Of a stretch of DNA of 64,000 bases, positions 21,831 through 34,621 are shown piece by piece; position 1 is the first letter of the stretch, and the number at the start of each line of letters is the position of its first letter. A program made the position numbers and the translations under genes. This DNA is from Akebia trifoliata (taxonomy: Eukaryota; Streptophyta; Magnoliopsida; Ranunculales; Lardizabalaceae). The notes under the pieces are model-generated. The model saw nothing but the letters and a program-made list of their open reading frames with translations. It was not told the DNA's origin and ran no database searches. The stretch covers positions 11,114,474 through 11,178,473 of the forward strand of contig CM030716.1 of the NCBI GenBank assembly GCA_017979445.1, read 5' to 3'.

Positions 21831-24800
21831 GATAATGTGATGTCGAATCTCGAACATTGAACACAGGGTGATAACCTCGACTTTGATGTATGACCTATTA
21901 TTAGATATCAATTCCACTTCAACCACTCCATAAGTTTGATGAAGGTAGGAAAATGATTTGTGATGTCGGATCTTAAATTTTGAACATAGGGTGATGACCT
22001 CGACTTTGAAGTGTGACCATTATTAGAAACTAATTCCAAAAGTACCTTGTATTGCTTATGACATTTGTTTTGATGAACTTTGCAACTTGAGATGCAGTGA
22101 GGACAACATCGATACGTTTTGTAACATTTTCTTTGATCTCATTGGTATTTCCATTCCATCAAGCGAATACGTATTCCGTGTCAGATAACACCTAAGCTTA
22201 CATCAAGCGTATCCTCATAGAATCACGTGAACAAATCTTTTGAAATTTCTGAGTAAATTCATTATCCCCTCGTATTCCTCTAGGGATAGGATGGTTTCTA
22301 TTTGAATCTCTTTAAGAATTATTTTCTATTCCGAGGTCAATGACCTTCGCTTCTTCAATTAAAGGTTGAGCCCGACTCTTATCTATCATTGAAGTCAGAT
22401 TATTAGTTAATCCGTTAATGCGCTCGAGGTAAAAATTTCCTTTATCCAATCAAATTCAAATGGGACGACAAATACCTCTATAAACTTGACAAATTAACTT
22501 GACTCAATAGAAAAAGAGTATACTCGATCTAAAGAAAACATGACATTGAAAAATTGGACTCCAGCTAACTCAAATAACTCATGAAAATTCAAAACAACTA
22601 CCCACAATGGGCTTGAATAGGACTGAGGACTTAGACATTGCCTACAACCAACATGATTGAGGCACGATGGTCTTCAGGGAACAACTGGACCATATTGAGA
22701 AATTCTAAGGTTATTTCTAACTGTTGACTTGGTACTAACGTTTGTTTTAATTGACCGGACGTACAACCCTAGCTAGACAATGGACGATTGAGCTTAGGTA
22801 CAATGATAACTCTTAAACCTCATTGAAAGTGAATTTAACTAGTGTTACCCTTTGATAACATTTTAAATAAATCCTGAGATTTTATTGAATTTTGTGCACC
22901 AAGCCATTAAACGATTCATTTATGCAATGATCATTTCAAAAGGAAAAATAATCTTATTGAATTATCAAATATTTGATTTAAACAATTTTTTCCTTTAGAA
23001 AAGCATATTTCAGTAATTTTCCAAATTCCATAAAAAAAAAAATAGATCTTTTGTAAAAATCATTTTCTTTTCTTTTGGAAAAATCATTTTTTTTAAATGA
23101 GTTGAAACTCGAATTTAGAAAAAACTTTGATTTTCCTTTTGATTTAAATGGCCCAGCCCATCATGATCGTTAAATCTAGATGGACTGGGTCATTATGAAT
23201 TATTGCTACATTTTGAATGGATTGTTTATTTGGTCGGTGCACCTAGTAATACAGTAGTTTCAAATCGGGTTTAAACAAAAAAGATTTGACCCTTGAGGAC
23301 AAAATCGTACATTCACATACATTTTGATCTCATCATTCACATACATTCATAGACATTCATCAATCACAAAGTCTCATTTAATGAACAACCCAGAAACACC
23401 CATGATAAATTCGAGTCGTGACCTACAGGGAAGGTTTCTAGACTCTAAGTTTACTACGTGCAATGCATTTTTATCTGGCCACCCTTACTCAGGTACACTT
23501 ATATACCTCTCGAGTATACTCAATCAGACGGTACGTGGTGACTTGGTTTGATATACTGTATAAGTGATAATCTAAAACTCCAATTCACTTTTCTGAAGTA
23601 AAAAACAGTCAGTTTAATCTCCAGTTGAGAGGCGGCACACGATGCTGAGCAAGAGCCCACTTAAATACCTCTCGTCTAGAATAGACGTAGTCTATCTCCT
23701 TCGTACAGTAGGGTACAGTGAGGCAGGATCTCCCTTAGGTACCGATTTTGACTAATAAGTACAATTGATGTATTTGGATTATCTTTGATATACCTACGGG
23801 TACGATTCAAGAGTTGTAGCTTTCATAAATGGTTTGGCATTCCACGAGAGGACCGACCACATATTAATACTATGTTGGCAAACGGGACATGTGACTGTGT
23901 GGCTCACAATAGGTTAAAGGCTCAGGTTACTCCAGCCTAGGTGTATCGATATACCTTTCAGAGTCACCTGATCAGATGGTACTGATGCCCTAGTTTAATA
24001 TACCCTGAGGTACGTGACTGGAGTTGTGGTTTTCATGAATGACATCGCATCTCTGAAGAGGCTGGGCCACGTACTAGTGCCACATTGGCTATATGGCATG
24101 TACAAGCATGCAAAGCAGTAAACGTGCTCGTGGTGTGTGCAGAACATGGTGGGGTGTGCCCACGGCCTTTTCCAAACACTGGGCCCATGAGCCTGATCAT
24201 ACCATCATAACATTGATACCACATAAACATGAATCAAAATAAACATTATTCCAATCACATTATTAAATATATGCACATCAAATCTATCAAGATCATGACA
24301 CTGTTAGATAGGCAATTGAGACAACAAATAATAATTGGATCCAATCGTTGGCACAAACTCATTATTTTTAGTCCAAACCAAGGATATTCTTTTTATGATC
24401 CAATCAAGGGAGGTTTTGGGTGACCCGAAATAAATCGAGGCTTCAATGAACATTAAATTGAAGATAGCATGATAGTTGTTGTGATTTGGAGTGATGAATC
24501 CCTTATTTATTTATTTTTTATTATTTTTTTAAACTTAAAAAAAAACTAATTGATTTTAAAGAAAAGAAATTCTTTTTTTTTTGGTTGCCAACACATAATT
24601 TTTTACTGCTGCCAAAACATCCAACATGCCGTCAGCACATACAACACTCATTTTTTTCGTATATGTTGCTGTCTAGCAACACACAACAACAACAGCAAAA
24701 CAGCAACACACAACAAGCAATAACAATACCCAACAGCAATAACAACACACAACACAACAACACCCAACAACAACCAACAACAACATCAACATACAACAAC

Positions 24801-25324
24801 AACACCCAACAACACCAACACATTTTTTTTTCTGTTGTTGTCAACAACACACAACAGCACATTTTTTTTAGAAGAAATGAAAAAAAATGCTTCCAAAGGT
24901 CAAATCGACACGTACCTAATGAACAGCCAATAAAATTTTCTTCTCTTATGTATACCATCAAGGAATAAATCGACACACACCAAAAACTTTTTTTTTTAAA
25001 AGGACAGATCTAGATAAAAAAATAGAAAATGAAAAAAAATAATAAATAAATAAATAACCTGATCTGATAATCATTATTCTACCATCAACAAAAATCACCT
25101 CTTTGCAATCTCGCATTATTTTGGGTCATCTTAAACGATTCTCAATTGAACCACAGAAATAATACATAATTGAACCAAAATAATATGCTAAAAAAATAAA
25201 AAAATTGTCGAGAAAATATAATAAAAACTTAAAAAATAAACGAGTCAAATAAACTAAAAAAAAAAAAATTAGGTCTAAATGGCAATGTTCCCATTCTTGG
25301 GGCTTTTCAAGTTTGATCATTAAA
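21831..25324. other. Degenerate 5' internal region of the nested element
   Basis: Expected to hold gag, protease, RT and RNase H, but I recognise none. Visible instead: a self-similar pair near 21840-22040 (ctttgatgtatgacc / ctttgaagtgtgacc), two diverged ~200-bp repeats at about 23745-23940 and 23950-24130 (shared gagttgtg-ctttcat-aatg pattern), an AAC-rich tract and poly(A/T) runs. It is either heavily decayed or replaced. Confidence 0.55.
24674..24860. repeat. (AAC)n-rich simple sequence
   Basis: Imperfect CAACAACA / AACAGCAA repeats with a short inverted ttctgttgttgtcaacaac near 24830-24850. Low complexity opens long frames on both strands; they have no other sign of coding. Confidence 0.85.
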
Positions 25325-25345
25325 TGTCCCTAGCGGAATCGCTAC
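25325..25345 (-). promoter_or_regulatory. Primer-binding-site-like sequence
   Basis: Directly after the 5' LTR the minus strand reads gtagcgattccgctaggga. It resembles the TGGCGACTCCGCTGGGGA type that follows LTRs of Tat/Ogre-class elements and is generally assigned to a tRNA-Arg 3' end. The match is degenerate, in line with the age of the element. Confidence 0.55.
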
Positions 25346-27028
25346 TGAAAGCGCCCTCCATCCATGGGGTGCGCGAATCCGCTTTTGACCATTGAGGTTT
25401 GTGAGTCGCTACTTAGTTATTACGGTCTAGGAACCGAATATAGACTCAAAACGAATAAAAATGACTAATCTACTAAAAAATATTTAGTCTGGGAATCAAG
25501 TTACGGGATTGGAAGGTGTTAGGCACCAACCTCGCCCGACAAACGTCGGTCTCTACTAATTCCCAAATAAACTATATTACTCAAAAGACCTAAGTAAATA
25601 AAAAAATTAAGTAATTTATACCTTTCCGAAGACAACGTTTTCGTTTTCTCAGATCTAACAGAGTAACTCCTTGTACAATACTCCTCGCTTCGTTCTGTCT
25701 CCAAATCTAAATTCTGATCTCTGAGGTGAGGTATTTCTTTTTTAGATTTGAATTCTTTGAATTTGTCTATGAATTTCTGAGTGTTTTTGAAGGGCTTTTA
25801 AGTGTTTTTCAAGCTAAAATCAAAGTATGGGTGTTAGGTAAGGAATTGGGACTTCAAAATTAGGATTTATGGGAGGCTAGGGAAGCTTTTTGACTTACTT
25901 CTCTTAGGGTTTATTATTTGATACGAAAATAGGGTGTGGAGGTCCCTATTTATAGATTTTTTAAGTATTTGTTTAGATAAAATTAGTGTTTAATTATAAT
26001 TCTTTTACTTAGAGTTATATTTTAATTAGAATTATTTTAGGTAAAGTAATATTTTAGTTAAAATTTAATTAAATAGAATTATTATTTAATTAGGATTGTT
26101 AACTAGAATTATTATTCTATTAGGGTTTTGACTTTTGGTCTTATTTGATTGACTTTAAGATTTTGGACTTTAGTATTATTTGATTAACTTTAAGATTTTG
26201 ACTTTAGTCTTATTTGATTGACTTTAAAATCTTGACCTTAGTATTACTTGATTGACTTTACGATTGACTTTAGTCTTAGTTGATTGACTTTAATATCTTG
26301 ACTTTAGTCTTATTTGATTGACTTTAAGATCTTGACTTTAGTCTTACTTGATTAACTTTAATATTGACTTTACTCTTACTTGATTGACTTTAGTCTTACT
26401 TGATTGATTTTAATTAGGATTGCATTTTAATTATTAATTTCAAAATTTTTAATTATTAAAATTGTAAAATTACCATTTTACCCTCGGAGATGACTTTTTA
26501 CGTTTTAAGTCGATTTTTGATGTTCTAGGACGTTTTGGAATCTATTTTTCATAAGGAATTCAATGAGAATATTGGTTTGTATCATTTATGAAATTTTTTG
26601 TGTGAAATGGTCAGAAACTTTATGAGGGGCATTTTCATAATTTTGTCAAATTTTGTGAAAATTGACGAAATGATTTATTTGATTTTGATTTGTTGTTTTA
26701 TGTGTTTGAAAGGATTTTTCTAAGTGTAATGTAGGTTTTAGGAATATTTTAAGGTTAGGGGTATTTTGATAATTTGATCATTTTTTAGTGATTTTTATCG
26801 TAAAATTTATTTTTATCTGCAAAATGATGATTTCTATATTTTTGGGGTTATATTTTCATAGCGTAGCGTAGGTTCTACAGTTTTGTTAGTTTGAGATACC
26901 TCATTCAGATTTTAAAACATATCTGGTAATAAAAATAAAGCATTGAAATAATCATCCATCATTGGGTACGGTTGCAATCGGGTTGACGAGTTGATTAATC
27001 AGGCGAATGCAAAAATGTGGTATTTACA
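25346..27028 (-). repeat. 5' LTR of the nested element
   Basis: 1683 bp; plus-strand limits tgaaagcgccc to gtggtatttaca. It is collinear with 16702-18362, including the tandem TTGACTTTA units, but with many substitutions and small indels. The expected tip tgtagacacc has mutated to tgtaaatacc. Confidence 0.85.
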
Positions 27029-28382
27029 GTATCTCAAGCGAATAAAAATTTAGAAATCACGCTATGCTAGGAAAATATGATCCTAAAACATAAAAATTAT
27101 TATTTTGAGACAAAAAAAAATTTTACGTGAAAAATTACTAAAAATGACCAAATTATCAAAATACCCCTAATGTCAAAACATCCCTAGAGCCTTTATTACG
27201 CTTAGGAAAATCCTTTCAAACACGTAAAATAGCGAATTAAAATCAAATAAATCATTTTGTCCATTTTCACAAAATTTGATAAAATTATGAAAATACCCCT
27301 CATAGAGTTCACGATCATTTTACACCAAAAATTCATAGATGACACAAATCGATACTCCCATTGAATTCTTTACGAAAAATCGATTCCAAAACTTAAAAAA
27401 AACGATCTTGAAACACAAAAGTCCTCTTCGGGGGCAAAACGATAATTTTCCAACCATAAAAATTCAAAATTTTAAAATTAATAATTAAAACATTAATTAA
27501 TGTAAAGTGAAATCTTAATAGATTGAATTAAAATCAATTAATTAAGCGCACGGGCCAAATTTTAAGTGGTCGCCAATTTATTTAAGTAGGAGCCCACCCT
27601 TCTTCTAGGGGTCCAAAGAATTAAAGATATAATTAGGGGTTTTTCCTTAAAACTAAAAAATATTTTTTTCATTATACGTAAGAATGAAAATCCTAATTTA
27701 AAATCCTAATTCAAAACCTTAATTAAACAACCTAATCTTATCTAAAAGAAACTAAGTCAAACTAAAAAATTCCCAAAAACCTCTATAAATAGGAGCCTCC
27801 ACAACCCAATCTCGGAGGTCAAAATAAATCTTAGGAAAGAGAAGTCAGAAACATTCCCCAGCCTTCCCAAAATCCTAAATTTGAAGTCTCAACTCTCTAC
27901 CTAACATCAAAACCCTAGTTTTTACTCAAAAATCACCCCAAAACCCTCCAAAAATTATCTAAAAAAAATTAGAAAATACTCAGATCTAGGAAGAGGATAC
28001 CTCATCTTGGAGATCAGAAACGGATCCAGTGATGAATAAAAATAGGAAAACTCATACGAGGATGCTCTCCGCCAACTCTGAGGGAACCAGTTGTCGCACT
28101 CACCTGAGTAAGTTAGAATTTTATTTTATTTTTATTTTTTAGGTCATTTTATGCAATGTAATAACTTTTGAGAAAAGTAAAGATCGGCGTTTGCCGGGTA
28201 GGATCGGTGCCTAACACCTTCTGATCTTGTAACGTGATTCCCGGACTCTTTCTTTTCATAGATTAATGCATTTTTCTGATTTAGAGTTAATATTCGGTTC
28301 CTAGACCATAATAACTAGGTGGCGACTCCCAAACAACAACAAAAAAAATGGATCCGCTACCCACGGATCGAGGGTCCTTTCA
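27029..28382 (+). mobile_element. Plus-strand LTR, 3' piece (continuation of 16568-16701)
   Basis: Starts with the second gtatc duplication and continues the interrupted LTR (ctcaagcgaataaaaatt, then acgctatgctaggaaaat) to its end agggtcctttca. Joined across the nested element this gives one LTR of ~1.49 kb, hence an older solo LTR. No clear 5-bp duplication flanks it (aatcc on the left, atctt on the right). Confidence 0.8.
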
Positions 28383-28700
28383 ATCTTGCTCAGCTTGTTT
28401 ACCTCTTTATTTACTACTTCTCTGAAATGAGGTGTTAATCTTCTTAACTTCACATTTACTGGTCTCACAACTGGTTCCACGTTTAAGTGCTAGCATATCA
28501 CTTTGGGACTGATCCATAGCATCTCTTTTATGGACCAGGCAAAAACGTCCATATTCCTCCTCAAGCAATTTATCAGCTTTTTTAGCTCATTTGGTCCTAG
28601 TTTTGCCCCTATCCCAATTTGCCTTCATTCCCTTACATTCACCATTTGGATATTCTCTAGGCATGGGGGTTCTAGGCTTAGCTTCCCCCTACTATAATTG
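28383..28700 (-). pseudogene. Gypsy RT N-terminal region of the split element
   Basis: The minus strand encodes IGAKLGPNELKKLINCLRRN, MDVFAWSIKEMLWISPKVIC, LNVEPVVRPVNVKLRRLTPH, then FREVVNKEVNKLSKI. It continues straight into GFIMEVQ at 16567 when the inserted LTR is ignored. This is the pre-RT and RT start of a Tat-lineage gypsy pol. Confidence 0.85.
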
Positions 28701-28943
28701 TTATTGTTGAGTGTTTTCCTCGGAGAGCTCTTTCTTTCCCAACATGCATACTTAGGTTGCTACCTGATTCCCTCGAATATCCCACATCCCCTCCGATATT
28801 GGGAATCTAAAGATCTGGTAGAACGTTGAAGGTACAGTTTTCATCTCGCAGGGCCATCATCTACCCCATATGGCATTGTAAGGGGAGTTCGCTTCAAACC
28901 TAGTTATCAAAGTTATCGGCCTTACCTGCACATGCAATACTAT

Positions 28944-29200
28944 TTATCCCCATGGTTGGTTCAATCTCCCATCAAACCCAATCAAAGGGATTCCTACTTG
29001 GGTGAGAACGCTTTTGCTGAGACCTATCTTCAAAAAGGTTGAGGTGTACAAAATGTCAACTGAGCTGCCACTATCGATCAACACCCTTTTAAGAGTAAAA
29101 GTGCCTACCTGAAGGGTTACCACCAACGCGTCATAATGTAGCCTTGCCACCCCCTCCAAATATTTTTCCATGAAGGCCACGGTTTGCTCTCTATAGGGTT
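28944..29200 (-). pseudogene. Gypsy protease domain of the split element
   Basis: The minus-strand frame is open over 28944-29180. It contains VTLQVGTFTLKRVLIDSGSS followed by VDILYTSTFLKIGL. The DSG triad is the aspartic protease active site, and the following hydrophobic segment ends in IGFDGR. The flanking reading frame is shifted relative to gag. Non-functional overall. Confidence 0.82.
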
Positions 29201-29289
29201 CTGTCTATTCTATGGGCTCGTTCCTCGTTGTATAGACATGGGCAAAGTGTTCTGCTCGTCGCTTTTTGACTTTTTGTTAGCCTTATCCA

Positions 29290-30703
29290 GGCCTGACCTT
29301 CTGAGTTCTTATTTTAGGACAATGTGAATAACTACTACCCTTCTATCCTACCCTTCAACAGGTAGCTGATTAGGCTTCTGATTTCTGTTTCGAAGAGGAT
29401 TATCTCTTTGTCTTCTAGGCAAGCCCCTCAGTTTGCCCTACTTTACCAATCTTTGTAGAAATCTTTTCAAGGCCTGACACCTATTGGTAGTATGGGCCCA
29501 CACTTTGTGATACTTGTAATATTGTTCATTTTACTTTATTTGATCTTGAGGGAGAAGTGCTAGCCACTTGAAATAAAGCTCGTTCATGATGAGGGATAAG
29601 ATTTTACTAAGGGACATAGCAAAGTATGTCCCCTCTCTTCTCCGTTCTCTATTCTGCTGTTGTGGCTGCTGCTACTACTTACTCGACTTTGTTACAATAT
29701 GTATGACCTTGTTGTTTTTGGTTGAATTCTCTGGGTCATATTATAATCTAATGTACTTTTCTACTGTTTTGAATAGTTCACTTAATGTTTTTGGTCTCCT
29801 CTTCACAAGAGACCTATACAACCATGAGTGAGATGGCAAAGAGTTCCTGAACGCTACCATTACTGTTTTTTCATCACAACTTTTCAATGCCATCATTTCT
29901 TCCTTGAATCTTCTTGTAAATTTTCTAAGGCTTTACCCAGATTGCATTTTCATGCTAAGCAGAGCATCCACATCTCCGCTATTCTTCCTATTGACAATGT
30001 AATACGTTACAAAGGTAGTACATAACTTCTCAAAAGAAGTTACTAGTCCACATGGTAACTTGTGGAACCAGGTCAACACATTTCCTTGTAAGCTAGAAGG
30101 AAAAACCTGCGTATCATACCCTCGTTCCTTTCCCATAGAGTAAGAATCTATCGAAAATAGAATAAATACTCTACTAGGTCCTTCGTCCCAGAATAAGGGG
30201 TGAAACGTGGTGGTACAAACTTCTTTGAGATCTCTTCAGCCAAGATTTCCACTATAAAGGAGATCTCTGAATACCCCTGATGGCTTGTGTCGTTATTGTG
30301 TCAATATCTCCACTCTTTAACATTTCATTCTCCTTTCGAAACATCTATTTATTTCCTCTCTAGTTAGACCCACTATGGGCTTCATTCAAGTAATAGTAAT
30401 GGCAATTTTTGTTTCTCCTTCCCCAATTGGGAGATGTAGTTGAGAACTACTTTTCGCATTTGAGGCACGATTATTTCCAGTTTGAGGTTGAGAATTTCGT
30501 GGTGAGAAGTCTTGTCTTGCTTGCTGCTGATTCTCAAAGTGCTGATTCAGATTTCAATTATGTTCACCCAAGTTATCCATTTTCTTCTGCATATCCTCTT
30601 GCTACTTCCTCATGGTTTCTAACATTGCCAAGAAGTGAGCATCTACAACTAGTACTACGGGTGGGAAAGCATTGACTTCGGTTGTTATAGTAGATCTCCC
30701 CAT
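29290..30703 (-). pseudogene. Gypsy gag of the split element
   Basis: A likely start at 30701-30703 gives MGRSTITTEVNAF, then a coiled-coil-like MLETMRK-QEDMQKKMDNLG segment. The conserved capsid motif follows: FPSSLQGNVLTWFHKLPCGL and SFEKLCTTFVTYYIVNRKNS (29933-30136), then RKFTRRFKEEMMAL and FRNSLPSHSWLYRSLVKRRP. A CCHC-like YYKYHKVWAHTTNRCQALK lies near 29490-29530. Several stops and frameshifts are present. With 28383-28700, 28944-29200 and 15641-16567 it forms one minus-strand gypsy element, in the order gag, protease, RT, RNase H. Confidence 0.85.
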
Positions 30704-31239
30704 TATTTTGATTGAAATCAATATGTTGTTGGGTTCCCACGGACATCACTAGATTTGTGAGGTAAAATTCTGGTGAACGGTGCTGATGGATTATGCCTCA
30801 CAGATCTGAAGTCGCTTTTTTCACCTCCCTATTAGCATCAATGTGGTACCTACCAAAAACTCTCTGACGTTCAAGTTAGAGTAGTAGAGGAATAATGGAT
30901 ATTACTAGTTATACTCTCAATCGGCCAAAAGATCCTTAATTCTATGCATATTGTGTTATTTTTATATCCTTCCTCTAAATCAGGGTTTCCTTTTCTTGTA
31001 AGAGATGATCCCAGAGATTCCTTGATTCCCAAGATCTTAATCGGAATGGGGATATTTGGGATTGGATATGTTATACTAGGGGGATTTCCTTCGAGATCTC
31101 TGGGTTTGACATGTGCACATCAAGATTACGAATATTCTTTGATCAGATCTACCCTACTTAGCAGACCAATTCTTGTTCAGTGCTATGCTACCCTCCAAGC
31201 CAGGCCAGACGCTCTCTACCTTAGCTTGCCCTTCTATTG
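30704..31239 (-). other. Presumed 5' leader of the split gypsy element
   Basis: No coding signal. It lies upstream of gag on the minus strand. No LTR was recognised for this element; it is cut by the solo LTR at 31245. Confidence 0.4.
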
Positions 31240-31244
31240 GGTAG

Positions 31245-32983
31245 TGTAGACACCCCATTTTTGCACTCGCCTGATTAATCAACTCGTCAACCCGATCCAA
31301 CGATTCCCAATGATGGATGTTTATTCCATTGCTTTGTTTTGTTACTAGATGTGTTTTAGAAATCCTGATGAGGTATCTCAAACTGACAAAACCTTAGAAA
31401 CCACGCTACGCTAGGAAAATACGTCTCCAGAAACATATAAATCATCATTTTTCAGACAAAAAGAAGCTTCATTATAAAAATCACTAAAAACTATCAAATT
31501 ACCAAAATACCCCTAACCTCAAAACAACCCTAGAGCCTACGTTATGCTTAGGAAAACTCTCTCAAACACATAAAACAACAAATTGAAATCAAATAAATCA
31601 TTTCACCAATTTTAATAGAATTCGACAAAATTATGAAAATGCCCCTCATAAAGTTCATGACCATTTCACACAAAATTTCATAAATGACACAAACCAATAT
31701 TTCCATTGAATTCCTTACGAAAAATTGATTCTAAAACATCATGGAACATTAAAAAATCGACTTAAAACGTGAAAAGTCATCTTCGAGGGTAAAACGATAA
31801 TTTCACAATTTTCATAATTAGAAATTTTGAAATTAATAAATAAAAATTAAATAATTAAAGTGAAATATTGATGAAATTAATTTAAAATTTTGAATTAAAA
31901 AAATCGATCAATCGGGCTTTCAAGTAAAATTGTTGAGGGTTTGTGAGATATTTCTTTAAGGATCCCTCCATTTGGAGGTCCAAAGAATTAAAGATATAAT
32001 AGAGGGGGGTTCTCCAAAAATTTAAAGCCAACCAAGCAAGACTGAAGTCAAGGTATTAAAGTCAATTAAACAAGACTAAAGTCAAAATTAAAGTCAATTA
32101 AGCAAGACTGAAGTCTAGATATTAAAAGTCAATCAATTAAGACTAAAGTCAAAATATTAAAAGTCAATCAAATAAGATCAAAAGTCATAATAGAGTTCTA
32201 ATTAAATAATAACTCAATCTAATAGAGTTCTAACTAAAACACAACTCCACCTAAAATAATTGTAATTAAAACACAATTCTACCTAAAACAATTCTAACTA
32301 AAACACAACTCTAACTAAAAGAACTCTAATTAAATACTAACTCTATCTAAATTAATCCTTAAAAAATTCTATAAATAGAGGTCCCCACACCCTATTTTCG
32401 TATCAAATAAAAATCTTAAGAGAAGTAAGTCAAAAAGCCTCCCTAACCTCCTATAAACCTCAATTTTGAAGCCCCAACTCCTTACCTATCATCCCTTCTT
32501 CGATTTTAGCCTAAAAAACACCTAAAAGCCCTTCAAAAATATCCCAAAATCCATAATAAACTAGAAGAATCCAGATCTAAGAAAGAGATACCTCATCTCG
32601 AAGATCAGAAATCAGATCTGGTGGTAGAACGAAGCGAGGAATACTGTACAAGAAGTTATTTTATTAGATTTGAGGGAAAAGAAAATCGTTGCATTCGGAA
32701 AAGGTAAGTATTTTTATTTTTTTATTATTGATTAGGTCTTTTTAGCAATGTAGTTCTACTTGGGAATTAGTAGAGACTGGTGTTTGCCAGGCGGGGTTGG
32801 TGCCTAACACCTTCCAATTCCGAAACGTGATCCCCGGACTTAGTTTCTTATTTTTCATAGATTAGTTTCTTTTGCCTTTTAGAGTCAATGTTCGGTTCCT
32901 AAACCGTAATAACTAGGAGGCGACTCCCAAATCTCAAGGGTCAAAAACGGATTCGCGCACCCCGCGGATCAAGGGTACTTTCA
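31245..32983 (+). mobile_element. Solo LTR (Ogre/Tat-like family), TSD ggtag
   Basis: 1739 bp from tgtagacaccccatttttgc to aagggtactttca. It is flanked by an exact 5-bp duplication ggtag (31240-31244 and 32984-32988), with no internal region attached. It contains a TATA-like ctataaatagag (near 32382), a GACTAAAGTCAA-type tandem array (32040-32190) and the CCTAACACCTTCCAA region common to all LTRs of this family here. Formed by recombination between the two LTRs of a former element. Confidence 0.92.
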
Positions 32984-33079
32984 GGTAGCGCTCTGTATGC
33001 TGATCTGTGCATGGTACCACTTAATCGATTTGGACACACGCACGATATAGATGACTGTGCGGTTATTTTCCTATACAAT

Positions 33080-33377
33080 ATTCTATTAAGGTCTATAAGC
33101 CTAACTTAACATCAAAACCATGGTCATAAGGTAAGGGCTGCCTTTTCCTCATATATTGCATCATTTTAACACCCTCTCTCATATGGGACTCCATGTGCAA
33201 AGCGAGGGAAACATGCTTCCACATATCTAGAAACAGACGAGCCCAACTCTGATACCATATTAAGGTCCATGAACCTAACTCAACCTCAAAACCATGGTCA
33301 TAAGGCGAGGGTTGCCTTCTCCTTATATAACGTACAGATTGGACTACCACAGGCAATGTGGGACTATGATTCTAACA
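33080..33377 (-). mobile_element. TRIM-like mini retrotransposon, internally deleted
   Basis: On the minus strand an LTR starts tgttagaatcatagtcccac at 33377 and ends ccttaata. The perfect PBS core tggtatcagag (33247-33257) follows, complementary to initiator tRNA-Met. After a short internal piece the LTR 3' half recurs (accttatgaccatggttttg to ctattaag...). Two copies of the LTR segment around a PBS within ~300 bp fit a TRIM whose second LTR lost its 5' part. Confidence 0.65.
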
Positions 33378-34480
33378 AGCACTATCCATGGTCATATCCT
33401 TATTGCACTGGCGAACAAAATCACTTACTTTCTTGATCCACGTCATTTTGTAGGGCCATAAACCTATGTAAGTGAGGATGAGATCTTATTGGTGGAATTA
33501 CGATCCAAGTTAGGCCTAAACATTTTTCCCTCTAATCATTTTAAGTATTATCACAAACTTTGTGATCAACAATATATCTTGTATCCTACTTATTCAACCA
33601 AGATATATTCGGTTTTTGAGAAATCAAGTCATTGAAAAGATAATTGGTTGTTAAATCTTATATCTTACTTTTTCATGATCTACTCAAAGGCATCCATATT
33701 TATCAATGTACAACTCCATTGATTTCCTACCTTCAATGCTCACCATCATCCTAAGAAGTCACCTTTGGCCCTCAGTATAATTTGCTACAAAAAAATGATC
33801 CAATTAGAAAGTTTATATCAAGGTATTTCCAATAATACCCATTATTAATTAACTAGAGTTCCACAAGCATTTTCTTTGGGGTTAAGGTGGTAAAAATGAA
33901 AAAAAAAAATTGAAGTTGGAGGGGTGTTATTAAAAAAAATTTAGGTTAAAGGGGGTAAAAATGAGAAATAATAAAGTGGGTCAAAAGGGTAAAAGAAAAA
34001 ATATAGTAAAGTTAAGAGGGTGAAAGGCATCCTCTTTGGGGTTAAGGGGATAAAAGTGAAAAAAATAAAGTTGAAAGGGTATTATTAAAAAAAATTGAGG
34101 TTAAGAGTGTAAAAGATGAAAACCAATAAAGTGGGTTAAAAGGGTAAAGAAGAAAATATAGTAAAGTTTGAGGAGGTGAAGGGTAAAGAAAATAATGTAG
34201 ACCCCACAAAATTATAGCTTGGTAGGATGCTTATCCCATACAAAACTATAGTAAATGAAACATTTACCCTCCACACAACTATAGCAAAGTAGGCCCTATA
34301 GTTGTGTTTTATTATATCTGACAGAATTCGAGAAGGATCAATCTGAATCTACAACTCAGATACTAATAGGGTTTAACAAAATCAGATTTTCTATGATGGT
34401 GGTCGACGATACGACTGGGGAGTTTAGTGACTGTCCATTTTCAAACACTTGATTTGAGGAAAAAAAAAGTTTTTTCTTAT
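33378..34480. other. Intergenic stretch without recognisable gene
   Basis: AT-rich. A direct repeat of ~110 bp (33875-34030 against 34035-34190, ggttaagggggtaaaaatga-like) is the only structure noted. No domain was recognised in any frame. Confidence 0.5.
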
Positions 34481-34481
34481 G

Positions 34482-34504
34482 ATATATATCTATATCTATA
34501 TATA

Positions 34505-34537
<33 letters not shown>

Positions 34538-34584
34538 CAAATCTGATCAAAACTAAAAATACAAGAGGACTGAGTTCTGAGTTG

Positions 34585-34614
<30 letters not shown>
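34482..34614. repeat. Two (TA)n microsatellites
   Basis: TA/TATC runs at about 34482-34535 and 34587-34614, separated by 50 bp. Confidence 0.9.

Positions 34615-34621
<7 letters not shown>

Larger units (their letters stand above)
16702..27028 (-). mobile_element. Full-length Ogre/Tat-like LTR retrotransposon (degenerate), TSD gtatc
   Basis: 10.3-kb element on the minus strand with two LTRs (5' LTR 25346-27028, 3' LTR 16702-18362). It is flanked by an exact 5-bp duplication gtatc (16697-16701 and 27029-27033). A PBS-like site follows the 5' LTR and a purine tract precedes the 3' LTR. Internally only the integrase end of pol is readable (21140-21830). The 3' untranslated region is long and full of tandem repeats, and gag/RT are unrecognisable. 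It is inserted into another LTR of the same family. The LTRs differ at many positions, so the insertion is not recent. Confidence 0.9.

Noticed and set aside
24585..24968. Asn/Gln/Thr-rich 127-codon frame and its opposite-strand Cys/Leu-rich frame
   Set aside because: Both are produced by (AAC)n simple sequence inside a degenerate retrotransposon.
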